A stretch of 64,000 nucleotides of DNA from Lichtheimia corymbifera B2541. Its lineage: Eukaryota > Mucoromycota > Mucoromycetes > Mucorales > Lichtheimiaceae. The position numbers and the translations under genes were made by a program. The stretch's first letter is position 1. Each line of letters starts with the position of its first letter. Where the stretch lies: contig JNEU01001169.1 in the NCBI GenBank assembly GCA_000697475.1, positions 1 through 64,000 on the forward strand. Reading direction: 5' to 3'. Below the pieces are notes generated by a model, which searched no databases, was not told where the DNA came from, and saw only the letters and a program-made list of their open reading frames with translations. Positions 22,003-33,124 of the stretch are shown here, piece after piece.

Positions 22003-25000
22003 CTACAATGGTGAATGCATTCCAAGCTATAGAAAAACAGAGGATGAGTAAAGGTATTATCGATTGGTAGAGAGCACACATACCTTTGTACTAAACTCGA
22101 GCTTGGATCGTTTTTGGAATCGGGTAAACTCCTTATTGTCGTGCATTTTGACAACTTCTTGGATCGGCAGCAGCACCAGAGGCCAGATGAAACCCAAAAA
22201 GTAGACATACCAAGGAATGCTGTCTAATCGGAATGGACCGTGTGCAAGCGAGACAGCGCAAAAGCAAAATTGCAGCACAATGCTTAAAACAAAGGCACCC
22301 ATCCACACCTTATTCTTGAATGGAATCGAATGAATGATCGAAAATGTCCGGTGCAAAAAGGATGGCGACATCCATGCCAGGCACCATACAAAGCAAATAA
22401 GCATGAAATTTTGGGCATATAAAACACCCCATTGTTGCTCGTGGCTCCAATGTAACCATCCATGTTGTCCAAATCCTCCAAACGCTGCTGAAGCAGGAAT
22501 ATGCAATGCGTGCACAAGTGTCCTAAATGAATACAATATTAGATAAGCCTATTCCGCATCTCCATGTTCCATATAATACTTACAGGGCATATACAATGAT
22601 ACACATGATGATGAGCGGGAGAAATCGTAGAACAAAGTACATCATGAATCGCACGAGACCCGTTAAATGTTCAATATTTTTGCCTATACATGATGATCAG
22701 CATATAGCCGTTTCAAGGTAATGAATAAGCATATGCTTACCTGGCATGAGTAGCATGATATTATCATCGTGGGGTGTGAACAACATTGATAGACTCAGGA
22801 TGGGGAGAACGACCCACATGATCCACAGAATTTGGTAACCGGTAAGCACGGGCGGAAGAAGCATGCAGGAGGTGAGCAGTTGCATTAAAGAAAGAGACAT
22901 GCATGCACCAGCATAGAATGCGAATCCCTATTTCATATGTATCCATGTTAACCCTACTTTTGTCTTTCCTGATGCCATACCCAATCCTCTTACCATTCTG
23001 ATACAGCTCAAAAGTCTTCGTGCATCTCGTATCATTTGTGTCACGGCGTACAAGCTCGTCTCGTATTGCATAAATAAACCGCATGGTAGACTGACAAGGG
23101 ATGCACCCACAGCCAAAGGCGGTTGTTTGCTGCCAAGTGAGAGTCGTCCTTTGGTTTGGGCTCGTGTGTGCATGGGTTCCATCGCAATGCTCATGTCAGC
23201 TAATGCAAATGACTCGGTGTTTCTCGTGTTGAGAGCATTGCCGATGCAGCATACTACTTCACCGTACTCTTGGAAGATGCGGATCATCTCTTTGATGGCA
23301 CGTGGTGTACATTCAGCGAACAAAGAAACATGCAAGGGAATATCATCCACATCTTCCAAATGCCGTCGGATTTGATCAATGCCACGAGGAAGCTGAGCCT
23401 TGATGTCGTGCGATTGCAGATAACCATTTCCACAATTTTCATCATCCGGACTTGACAATAAAATGCAGCTGTTCCAATCCGTCTCCAACCCCAGTCTTTC
23501 AGCAAAAGCTATAAAACGAGAGAGTCAGTACAAAGCTACTGCTACGTGTTATCAAGCACACACAATGTACCTTTGGATTCACGTTCTGCTGTGGGTGAGA
23601 AGTTGACAAAACGAATACCAGCCAATCCAAGATCTTCGATACAATCAACAACATTCTAACATAGTCTAACATGAGTATATATGTAGACCAAAAAAGTGAG
23701 ATAACAAATCCTACCGGTTTTGGCTGATGACACATAGCCGTCATTCCCAGAAAGATTTGGCCCTTGACAACTTCCTTGTAAAATGTCTCCTCTTCTTCTT
23801 CATTCACGGGCTCGTCTTCTTCGAAAGAATAATCGCTGGTACTATCACTGCTAGTCGACCATTGGCTATCTCTTGATGATCGTCTCTGTTGAGTCACGGC
23901 TTTGGATGATGAACTTTCTTCTGCAACGGGTGCTTGCTGATTGTCGTCGTCCAAGGAAATAGGTAACTCGGGATAAGAAAGGGATGGTAACTCGTTGCTG
24001 GTAGTACTACTGCTACTGCTGCTGGACGAGGATGAACCATCTGAGCTGGGTTGCTTGTATGGGTGGACCACAAAAGCACATCCTGGTTCTTCATGATCCT
24101 CACTATCAGGGTTGAGAAATGGGATTCTTTGTCCATGAAGCGTGTTGATGGGACGATAAGCATAAGCAATGCATTGCATATCGTGGACCATGGCATTCTG
24201 GAAAAAGTCGCTAATCTTCTTTTCCATCTATATGCATAAATCGATTTAATACCAAGTAACTCTCTTCCATGCTGCATATACTTACTGTTCCACTCATTGT
24301 GCGTAGCCCAACACCATCCCAATAATCCGAGCACTTGTCAAGAACAAGGGAAGGATGGCCATCAGTCAACAACTGATAACTACCTATAATAAAGTAGCAT
24401 GTAAGAAAGCGATTCACCCTATTCATAGAGTGCCCAACATACCCGACTCTCTTTCTTCGAAAACGGTAGATAGTGCATTGGGGACTTCAAATTGGAAATA
24501 TTGGCTGTACTTGTATCGAGGCGTGTCAAGAATATCGTGATAAGGTGCAAACGCATAAATCTCGGCTCGTTGAGCAAATGAACGCAAGGCTTCTTCCTTG
24601 AAACCAATGCACTTTCCAAGCCGGCACAAACATGCTATGGATAAGTGTAAGATAACCATGAGGGGTTGTGTCAAAAGATATACAATACAAGGACTTACTT
24701 TGCCTAGCAGGAGCTGTACGCACATAAACATGGAGCTTGGATCGACGACGATGATAATCGGACCGCTTTCTGCCTTGGAGCACACCACAATTCGTGTTGA
24801 GCATGAAGTTTAGGCCGACCGGTTTGAGAGATCTATAGGATGGCCAATATTAGCTTGATTTCTTTTCATTGACCGGTAAAAAACACTTACGGCAAATAAT
24901 GTTCCCAATCTTGATCTTCAAACTTTATACCAAGCTCTTCATCCGAATCCTCGGTAACATCCACATAACGCACATCCTCCTTTTCGGGAAACATGAGCTG

Positions 25001-27501
25001 CTCAACAGTTGGGAATGGCTATAGAAAGGTTAGAAACCATATTTCACTCGCATTCCAGTATACACCTACATTGGCAATGGTGCCTTCTCTGTCCAAGCAA
25101 CATATTACTGTGGTGCTGCCAAGCGACTCGAGCAAGTTTGTGGATCTTGTCAAGGATAAATTATCCCATTTCAGTAATAGAGCACAGAATCGGTCCCATA
25201 CCACCTCTATGGTAACAATCATCAGCATGTGTGTATCTCTTGTTAGCAAAAAGCCGATACCTACTTGGGCTCAATTCGACATCTTTGGTGGGTGGTGGTG
25301 CCTCAGTATCGAATTCATCCACCTCATCATCATCTTCGTATTCGGTCTTGGATATTTGCAATGCCTCGAATAGAATTAGCAGCTGTGCATTTCCAAAGCT
25401 CCGTGCAATGAGCCATAAGCTTGGTAAACAAAGGGGTAACAATGGTAGCGTAACATAGAATGGGAGAGCACAAAACAATTCCGCCAGCTGATCCACATGC
25501 GTGCCAAGGATAAGCATATCACGTAAGCCGAACCGAAGCAAATTGATGACCATAGAAATGCCGAGGACGACCCATATCAAGTAATGGTAAAAGACTTGTT
25601 CAAGCTTTTGAGCTTCAGTAGCCAGCACCGTGTTGGGTCGTTTTTGTGTGAGTGCCTTGCGCATATTTCTTTCAAGGGGTGTCTCGAGCAGCACGAAATG
25701 GTAGCGTCCTCTTGCACGAAGATATTCTTCCATTAATCCATTGGGCGGTGGTACACCAAAAAAGGAAGGCTTAAACACTTGATCTCTGGCAAGATAATAT
25801 TCTCTGGTCTGCAATGAATGCGTATCACCAGTTTGCTCATGTTCATCAGGAAGAGGTGACGATGATGATATAGGTGGTTGTTGCTGTTGTTCAGTGAAAA
25901 AGGCTGGGTCGGTTGCAGATGGAGGGGTATGGATATACTTCATTCTCCCTGGCGATACATCTCCATATAACATCTCCACTACATCGCCTTCCACGAGCAG
26001 ATTGACAGGGAATATTCGTACAACACCATCACGCACAACACGTGCCACCGACATGCATGGAATAAAGGGTATCCTGGTATCCTGAGAGTGATTCAGATTC
26101 AAACAATGAGTCATTTAAATGAAAAAAGAAGGGTTGTGTCAAATTGTTACTTGAACCATGTTCATTCCACTGCGCTCCAATGATTCGATAATCGTGGATG
26201 CCCTGTTGGTCATCTCGAAAAGCGTCATACGTTGTTCTCTGCGATATAGATATCCATTCCAAGCAACCATCGCAAATATCAATAGTGCTTCCACCAGCAC
26301 ACCTGTCACCCGATACTGGTATGGATCACTCAGGAAGTAGCCCACAAGGTAAAATACAAGCAATGAAAAGCCGGTGATGATGCCAAGGAGTGACCATGGT
26401 CGAAGAGCCCAGTCGCTGATTGCTAGATTGTGTATATAAGTAAACCTTGTTGCCATAGCAACTCACTTGATTTTTTTTACTTACATATTGTCTTTGCTAT
26501 CCTCGCACGTTCCTCATCCAGAATTTGATTTGCCACCACAAGCAACTTGCTATATATACATAGAATCACATGATGAGCTTATTTGTCGATGGATAAGATG
26601 ACGATGATTATTACCGTAATGCCTCATCACTTGACAATCCAGTTTTCCGTTGATCATGTGTACTTTCTCGCCGACTCCAAGAATGAGATTGAAGATCTTC
26701 TTGTAATAAACGATGATGATGAGGTCTTTTGCGTGGTTTGCGATTTTCACGGTGGGTGATTCGAGAAGGATCGGCACTCTCATCGCCAGCATCATAAGGG
26801 CTATTATCATTCTCCGTTTCATGCCGTATTCTCTCATGATCCCAACTTGGTACTTGTTCCATCAAATCCTCCTCTTCCTCTGTGTATACTGTAAGTCCAC
26901 CAGGACATGTCGTTGATGGTGATCCCGGTGTCTCATCCATAGATATATCACTTTTGCGTGCTGTATCGGTGTCATGGTTACTGAATCCAATGTCTTTGAG
27001 GGGTGATGCTGCTGCTGCTGCCGATGATGATGGTCTATTATTCGCTTGTTCGTCGTCGTCGTCGTCATGATGTGGATGATCTGTCCTACCCGGTGGTGAG
27101 GTACGATAACTGTATGCATAATCGCTTTCTGATTCGTCGTTATCGGATCGGAAGACGTGGCTAGCAATATGCTTTTCGAATCGCCTTGGGACTGAAGATC
27201 CGTGATCGATCACCACTTGTGCTGACACACTCGAGTCTGAAGAATCGGAAGTTGTGCTAGAACGGCGAGACGTAGAATGCTTTGAACTAGTATGGCTGAC
27301 ATGGTCTTCAGGTGGGGCGTCTTCAATGTCGAGCAAAAAGTAAGTTGTATGATCTTCTTCAGTAGCAGCAGAGTCGTTTGTAGGTGGAGGAGGATTGTTA
27401 TTAAGTGGTGTCCTTGATGTAGAAGAGTTCAATGACTGAGCCGATGTGGATGACGGCGAGGGACGCATATCAGGAGCCGCATTGCCTGAGGCATTTGCCA
27501 T
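22003..27501 (-). CDS. TMEM94-like membrane protein (P-type ATPase superfamily, ERMA-type)
   Basis: A multi-exon gene (about 14 exons) for a large polytopic protein. Human TMEM94, also called ERMA, is an ER protein linked to Mg2+ uptake; here the role is inferred. The start is ATG at 27501 (MANASGNAAPDM), followed by a long Ser/His/Asp-rich disordered N-terminus; an upstream ATG at 27600 is in frame but less likely. Actuator-like segment: RIFPVNLLVEGDVVEMLYGDVSPG (near 26,000). The phosphorylation-loop region reads GSTTVICCLDREGTIAN (25,079-25,110), with DREGT in place of DKTGT. Later motifs match TMEM94 closely: AQLPRGIDQIRRHLEDVDDI, ECTPRAIKEMIRIFQEYGEV, ADMSIAMEP, and C-terminal membrane helices. 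The final exon is 24 nt (22026-22003) and encodes LGMHSPL, after a 57-nt intron; human TMEM94 ends KLGMNSPF. The gene is head-to-head with the secreted repeat protein. Confidence 0.9.
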
Positions 27502-27772
27502 GAAGACGCGAGAGTAGTTGAGGAAGGGAAAAAAGGTAGGGGTATGTGTGCAAGAAGGGGTGGCGGGAATAACGATCACCAGGGATCTGATCATTTTCAT
27601 CTGTCATGCAACGGTGACTCCACACGCACACGCACACACACACGTAGACGGCATAGCTTAACCGTAAGGGTTTATTGTATCTAATCAAGGGTAGGTAGGT
27701 AAATCGACCTTTTCTTACACTTCAATTCATGGGTATCCTATACACTTGTGCTTTTCTTCCTCATTTCCTATC
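27502..27772. promoter_or_regulatory. Divergent promoter region, TMEM94-like / HHHP repeat protein
   Basis: 271 bases separate the two start codons. A CA/CG-rich dinucleotide stretch lies at 27622-27642. No clear TATA box is visible for either gene. Confidence 0.4.
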
Positions 27773-28687
27773 ATGAAATCCAGCCTGTACACTCTACCAT
27801 TCCTCTTGGGTGCCGTCGCAGTGAATGCTCAGATGACAGATCGCCAAACTTCTCCGGCACGTAAGTATATACTGCATCATCAATGATCCCACATGATAAT
27901 AATATCAAACAAAGAACCCGGAGGATTAGCATTTGCTGCTGCCAATGATCGTCAAACGTCCCCTATTGGTAAGTAGTCAAGTCATCACCTAATTTCTTTG
28001 TTGCGTCTTACATTATAAATAGGTGCAGGAAGCATGAACTTTGCTGCGAATGGAGACGAAGGTATGTATGATCGTTATTGTACACAGAAAAGGTCAATAT
28101 CTTAACATGTAAAATAGATGGCAACGTCTTCCCTTCCGATATGTTTTTCCACCATCACCCATCCAAGGCAATGGCATTTGCCCTAGCTGGTGATCATCAA
28201 TCAGCCCCAGTTTCTAATGGTGGACCAGAGCTAAGGCAAGGACAAGGTATGTGAATACATAGATGCGTACATGCTTGCTTTAGGATCTCACATCTTTAAT
28301 TCTTTTTAGGGGAGCCTGACGCTGTGATGAATGATATGTATCTTCATCACCACCCAAACAAAGTTTCTATGGCAGCTGGTACTCCACGTTTGGCCGCCGA
28401 TGCTGGTAAGCGATTAAAAAGGAGGCAACGAGTGATGTTCCCTTTCTCACACGATTTGTAGGTGAACCTGATACTATGATGAATGATATGTACCTCCATC
28501 ACCATCCCAACAAAGTTTCTATGGCAGCTAACGGTGGTGGTCAACAGCTGGATGCCAATGCTGGTAAGCGACTAAAACCTCACTATGGCATTCTTTTATG
28601 CTAATCCTTTTCACAGGTGGTGAAGTGCCAGAGCTTAATGATATGTTTCTCCACCATCATCCAAACAAGGCCATGGCTTATATCTAA
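27773..28687 (+). CDS. Secreted modular protein with repeated DM-HHHP-NK exons; function unknown
   Basis: Seven exons (27773-27860, 27915-27968, 28023-28061, 28118-28246, 28310-28405, 28462-28563, 28617-28687) give 192 aa. All six introns are GT-AG and all are phase 1, so every internal exon is symmetric. Residues 1-20 are a signal peptide (MKSSLYTLPFLLGAVAVNAQ). DRQTSP occurs at the end of exons 1 and 2. Exons 4-7 each carry a core: SDMFFHHHPSKAMAFA, NDMYLHHHPNKVSMAA (twice) and NDMFLHHHPNKAMAYI. Exons 2 and 3 share only the module end (LAFAAAND, MNFAANGD). There is no Cys, no membrane helix and no dibasic site that would suggest Kex2 cutting. The triple His could bind Cu, Zn or Ni; this is inference. 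Introns 5 and 6 begin almost identically (gtaagcgattaaaa, gtaagcgactaaaa), so exons 5 and 6 look like a recent duplication. I recognise no family. Confidence 0.85.
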
Positions 28688-28994
28688 TCTGCCTAGACAT
28701 AGTATGATTATAATATCTAATGAAAAAGCCTATCGTTCCATATACTCTCTTTTCGTTTTTGCAAGGATCACAAAAATACATGATAGGGGGGCCCTGTATT
28801 AGCACTGACTATGCCCATGCAAAAGTAAAATACCCTTTTCCTCACATAGCGTGACCAATACAAGATCCATCATACCCAATCTCAATGAGCATATCATCCA
28901 CCCCAATACCAAGATCGCCAATCATCATAAAGAAGCAGTTGCAGAAGAGAATAACCAGATCGTTGTTTGATGGCATGTAAATAAATTGTATAAT

Positions 28995-29627
28995 TTACTT
29001 GAGGGGAACGAATCTGGAAGAGTGGGTGGCACCAATACCAGGACGACCGTGACGAACGGGCTTGTAAGAGATGCTGTGTTTGAGGGAGGATATGTGAGTA
29101 AACCTTGATATATAGACTATATCCAATGTATTGTATTGACACTTACGAGAATTCGGCAAGGTAGTGACCAACCATCTCAGGCTTAATTTCAACCTGGTTG
29201 AAGGTCTTACCGTTGTAGATACCAACAACAGAGCCAATCATTTCGGGAACAATGATCATGTCACGGAGGTGGGTCTTGACGACAGCAGGCTTCTCATCAG
29301 CAGCAGCCTCCTTCTTGGCCTTACGCAACTTCTTGATAAGACCCATAGGCTTACGCTTCAAGCCACGTTGGAATCTTCTACGGGCACGGGCGTGAACGAG
29401 CTCCATGAATTGCTCGCTGCTCAAGTCGAGCAATTGGTCGAGGTCGACACCACGGTAGCTAAACTTGCGGAAGGTTCTCTTTCTGGTAGTCTGTTGCGCC
29501 TGGTCAGCCTATGAATAATAATACCATAAATCAGTCAATCCATTATAATCATCGATTCATCCATCCATCCACGCATTCACCCATCCAATCCATCCAATTC
29601 CATCTCTTTATTATTGATCCTTACCAT
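28995..29627 (-). CDS. rps15: Cytosolic ribosomal protein uS19 (S15)
   Basis: Three exons: 29627-29625 (the ATG alone), 29508-29147 and 29073-28995; 147 aa. It is a small-subunit protein near the decoding head. The sequence begins [60 protein letters not shown], then [20 protein letters not shown] and [17 protein letters not shown] at the C-terminus are textbook uS19. The first intron (116 nt, GTAAGG...TCATAG) directly follows the start codon and contains ATCC-type repeats; a leading intron is common in highly expressed fungal ribosomal protein genes. The second intron is 73 nt. Length is as expected for eukaryotic S15. Confidence 0.97.
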
Positions 29628-30564
29628 TGTGCAAAAGGAAAAGGACGAGCCAAGATTGCCTGATGGCCATCCTTGAGTGAGTGGCCCCCCACCTCCCACA
29701 CCTCACATACTCCGCTGGCTTCTTACTTTTGCCCTCTCTCTCTCTCACACACACACATCCCAGCAGATCACAATTACAGCTTATCTTGTTGAACAAAGTG
29801 ATGAGACATGGCATGTTTATGTATTAGCTTGAATAACACATCGTTACATTGAAAGCGTATATATGTGAATCATTTCTTCCTATCATTTACATCTTGTCAA
29901 GACCCATCACAACTCTACTTGCCCTTTACAATCATGCATCCATCATATTCCAATTGTACACGGCGTAAGCACCTGACTCGATCATCAATATGTTAATATC
30001 TACGTGCGACAATTTGACATCAGTAGGGATAACCTAAAGCAGTTGGCAATGAGCCCATCCTTTGTTGACCTTGTCCAACGCCACCTTGGTATCACTATTA
30101 CTAGAGCTACGTGCTACAATAAAGACGATTAGGATAATTCTTCCCACGAATAGAACATATTCTTCAATAAATGGCTTTGATGAGAACGTTGCAGAAATGG
30201 TAAGCCGTGGCATGGTAGTAATAATATTTCAGTAACATGGTACAAAGTGGTAGATAGAGAGAGAGACACTGTGCGCTTTTATTCAAGGGTGCATGATCCA
30301 AAGAGGGTATATGAGTGATAAGAATTGACATCAAGATAATATAGCAATGACCCTATTTTTTGGAGGGGTGTGGGTTGTGTTGAGCTCAAAAAGCACTAGA
30401 GACAATAAATTGGGAAGCAATCTGCAGTGATTGGGCAAGTGCCAAAAAAAGCTTGGCAACGTGCGGGTGTCGTGGCAATGGTCGCCTTGAAAAATAGTTC
30501 CACGCTTTCTTTCTTTAAGCCTGTTGTTTCTTTCCTCAGTTTCTCTTGCTCCTTTTCGACTGCA
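29628..30564. other. Intergenic, uS19 to SPT small subunit
   Basis: A divergent arrangement with no recognised gene. A CT/CA run lies at 29736-29757 in the uS19 promoter side and a GA run at 30253-30266. Confidence 0.45.
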
Positions 30565-30827
30565 ATGTCTTCTGTACCTTCTCATCGCGGCACCATTTCA
30601 ACGCTGATTTACAAATATGAGCTACAAACGGCGTTATACATGTTGGAACCTTGGGAAAAATGCTTGTTCAGTAAGCTAACCGTTACCCCTGGGGTTTTCT
30701 TACCAGGCTTTTGCAGTGAATCTAACCATAGATCATAGACTTCATCTTCCTTGGTATTATCACACTCTCTGCTTTGACGATTTTCCAGTATACCCCCATG
30801 CTGGTGAACAAGCTCACAGCTTATTAG
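30565..30827 (+). CDS. Serine palmitoyltransferase small subunit (ssSPT/SPTSS type)
   Basis: A 64-residue microprotein in two exons, 30565-30670 and 30739-30827, with a 68-nt intron (GTAAGC...CATAG). The sequence YKYELQTALYMLEPWEKCLF matches the diagnostic YxxxxTALYMLEPWE of animal ssSPTa/b. It is followed by a membrane helix (NFIFLGIITLSALTIFQ) and ends TPMLVNKLTAY. ssSPT binds the Lcb1/Lcb2 dimer in the ER and stimulates the first step of sphingolipid synthesis. An earlier in-frame ATG (30427) exists but would add about 46 residues unlike the family. The acceptor was chosen at the second of two close AG sites (30738) because it keeps the helix in frame; the first at 30731 breaks it. Confidence 0.88.
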
Positions 30828-32017
30828 ACACCCACGATACCTTCGAGTTCACTTTTTGGTCGTTGTTCATCTCCCCCCCTCCATTTTGAACCCACTTTTT
30901 TTCGCCTATTCTCTCCATTTCATGATCTCTTTTTTCTTTTCGCCGCACTCTTTATGTTTTTCTCTTGCTTGGATTCGATAGTTTAATGTTGCACTATAAT
31001 CGATGTATATATTTTCCCCCATTTCTTGATCTGACACACACAACTCATCATCATTGGGCTGAACAAAAATCTATACTACGCTTTTCTTTTTTTGGTTTAT
31101 CCAACAACTGGCACGGGTTTCAGATGAGCTATACGGATGCTAACGCAGATCACTTTTTTCCAAGCATCATGTTGTTCCTTCTTCCCAATCGTAAAGCTCG
31201 GTTGAGCAATACCAGATCAAATGAGAACGATCCCCTACTTTTCACCTTGCATCGCCCCACCCCCGTATACAAATAACATGCTACGTTCACGACTGAGAAC
31301 AGACACACCCTATATCGATTCAAACTACGATCCCCGATAATCATTATACCACCATCAGCATGGCTTTTGTGATGACAAAGGCTTTCATACTCCTCCTCCA
31401 TGTTATATATGCAATTGCAATCATGATCAAAGAAAAGCAAATTCTGTAACTTGGATGAGTCTATCCTTTATTGGAAAGTACGCTGGTTTGTTGTGGACCA
31501 TCAATGCAGCTACATAAAAAAAGACTTGGTTCAATCCACCATCCACAAGTGAAATATCTGATAAGCGGCTTTGCAAAGTGAATGATAACTAACTCCAAGC
31601 TATAAGCTTTTCCATTTGACACATCCATCTATATGCGTTCACTTTTAACACCTAAAAGTGTAGCGTGGCACAAAGATCCCACCAGGAAATGCAAGAGCTC
31701 TGTGGCTATTACAGGATTGTGTTGATTGTTTATCTCTGTGTTATGCATTAAGCTTTGTGCGAACATCATTTGGCTTGGATGCATAGTCTAATCATGTTCC
31801 CTTTTCTATGTGATTTATAATCCATGAATACTGATGATGATGGTGAGTGATGGACAGGTGGAAATAAATGATGCAGGAGGAGAGACAAGGTAAACGTCAT
31901 CAACTGACAACCAATGGCTGAGCAGACAGACCCCCCCAGCCCAGCCCGCCACAGACACAACAATTTTAGACACCACGCCAGAAAAAATTCCCTTTCTTCC
32001 AAACAACACTTCTTGCA
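30828..32017. other. Intergenic region
   Basis: About 1.2 kb with T-rich stretches (30890-30960, 31080-31100). No frame has a recognisable product and no RNA gene is seen. Confidence 0.45.
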
Positions 32018-32374
32018 ATGTCGCTCGTCAACAGACCCAACCGTATCATCCAACAACAACGTTTCTGGCAGGTAATTACAACAACCACCACCAGCATGAC
32101 CCCATTGCCGACATGGAGGATCTCCCATTGAACTCAATTGTCTCACCCAACAATGTCTACGCGCGCAATAGGCTCCTTCCAACGAGCTTCTCTACATTCG
32201 TGGTCCCAGAGATAAGCTTTTCGTCTACACCACCTTCCTTGTCCTTGGCACTGGTCTTCTCGGTTCTCTCTGGGGTACCGTCAAGATGGCTCGTGTATGT
32301 TGATTATTATGATAGTACTCTCTTTACATTGTATTCACGTATATGCTTGATATCTCTTTTAGGGCCAAAAATAA
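32018..32374 (+). CDS. Cytochrome c oxidase subunit VIIa-like small protein
   Basis: Three exons, 32018-32071, 32172-32294 and 32363-32374, give 62 aa. Introns are 100 and 68 nt and GT-AG. The protein reads MSLVNRPNRIIQQQRFWQ, then APSNELLYIRGPRDKLFVYT and a membrane helix TFLVLGTGLLGSLWGTVKMARGQK (written here in part). This arrangement, a short matrix-side basic segment with RGPRDK before one transmembrane helix, fits fungal COX7A/Cox9-type subunits of complex IV in the mitochondrial inner membrane. The last exon codes only GQK and stop. The subunit assignment is by eye and could be wrong in detail. Confidence 0.75.
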
Positions 32375-33101
32375 GCAACCCACATCGACTCCTCCAAGAA
32401 AAGAGAATGATAGATCTTTTGTTGATAGAGCCCGCCATTTCGTAGACATTGGCAGGATTACATAAAGCTGCTTTTGATGTTTATTACAGGCGTCTTCAAG
32501 TGGATAAGGAAGGGGGAAAGGAACATGACATGTGAAAGGAATGGATAAAGAGCAAACACAATCGGGCGGGAAACCCGGTCGATCCATTAACACCAGATGA
32601 CAGTTTGTGATACAATGTGCATTCCCCACGGTTGTTTTATTTGGATGATCCACCTTTTCTAGATGAAAAATCGCGTCATGTCATTGGGGGCAGGATGGTG
32701 GTGATATCTATTCCTTTCACTTTTGAATGGTAAATGTGTATGCACGTGTTGGTTACCTTGTGTTGATAACGTCGCCCATTGAGAAAGGGTTGGGTCCTTT
32801 TGAGGAAGCCTCGTGATCTCTATTTGCCCCGAGCTTTGTGTGTGTACATGTGTGTCATCTGACTCGCCCAACATTACAAGGCAAACGCGACGTTGGGATC
32901 CATGTGATGGCTTCTTTCGATTTCATTTGCTTAAAGATAATAACAAGGCTCTGTTGCCATCGAATCACATCCTCTACTCCTTGTTTGCTTTTGCTTCAAT
33001 TATCATTTCAATGCATCCTATACAAAATAGGGAATTGGAAAAGGGGGCTCATGCTGTTCATCACAAAACAAAAACCCATTCCCATCCCACATGTTGTGAT
33101 T

Positions 33102-33124
33102 CACACACACACACACACACACAC
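33102..33124. repeat. (CA)n microsatellite
   Basis: A continuous CA/AC dinucleotide run of about 23 bases. Confidence 0.9.

Noticed and set aside
27502..27600. Upstream in-frame ATG for the TMEM94-like protein (MKMIRSLVIVIPATPS...)
   Set aside because: It would add a hydrophobic segment with HTPT-rich sequence unlike relatives; the ATG at 27501 gives a typical disordered N-terminus. Not excluded, only less likely.
27773..28687. Reading the HHHP repeat protein as a Kex2-processed pheromone or dikaritin-type RiPP precursor
   Set aside because: No KR, RR or KK pairs flank the cores, and no UstY-like or other modifying enzyme gene lies nearby. A different processing route remains possible.
29509..29624. 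Possible C/D snoRNA in the first intron of uS19
   Set aside because: A weak C-like (cgatgatt) and D-like (ctga) pair is present but too close together, and no terminal stem is visible.
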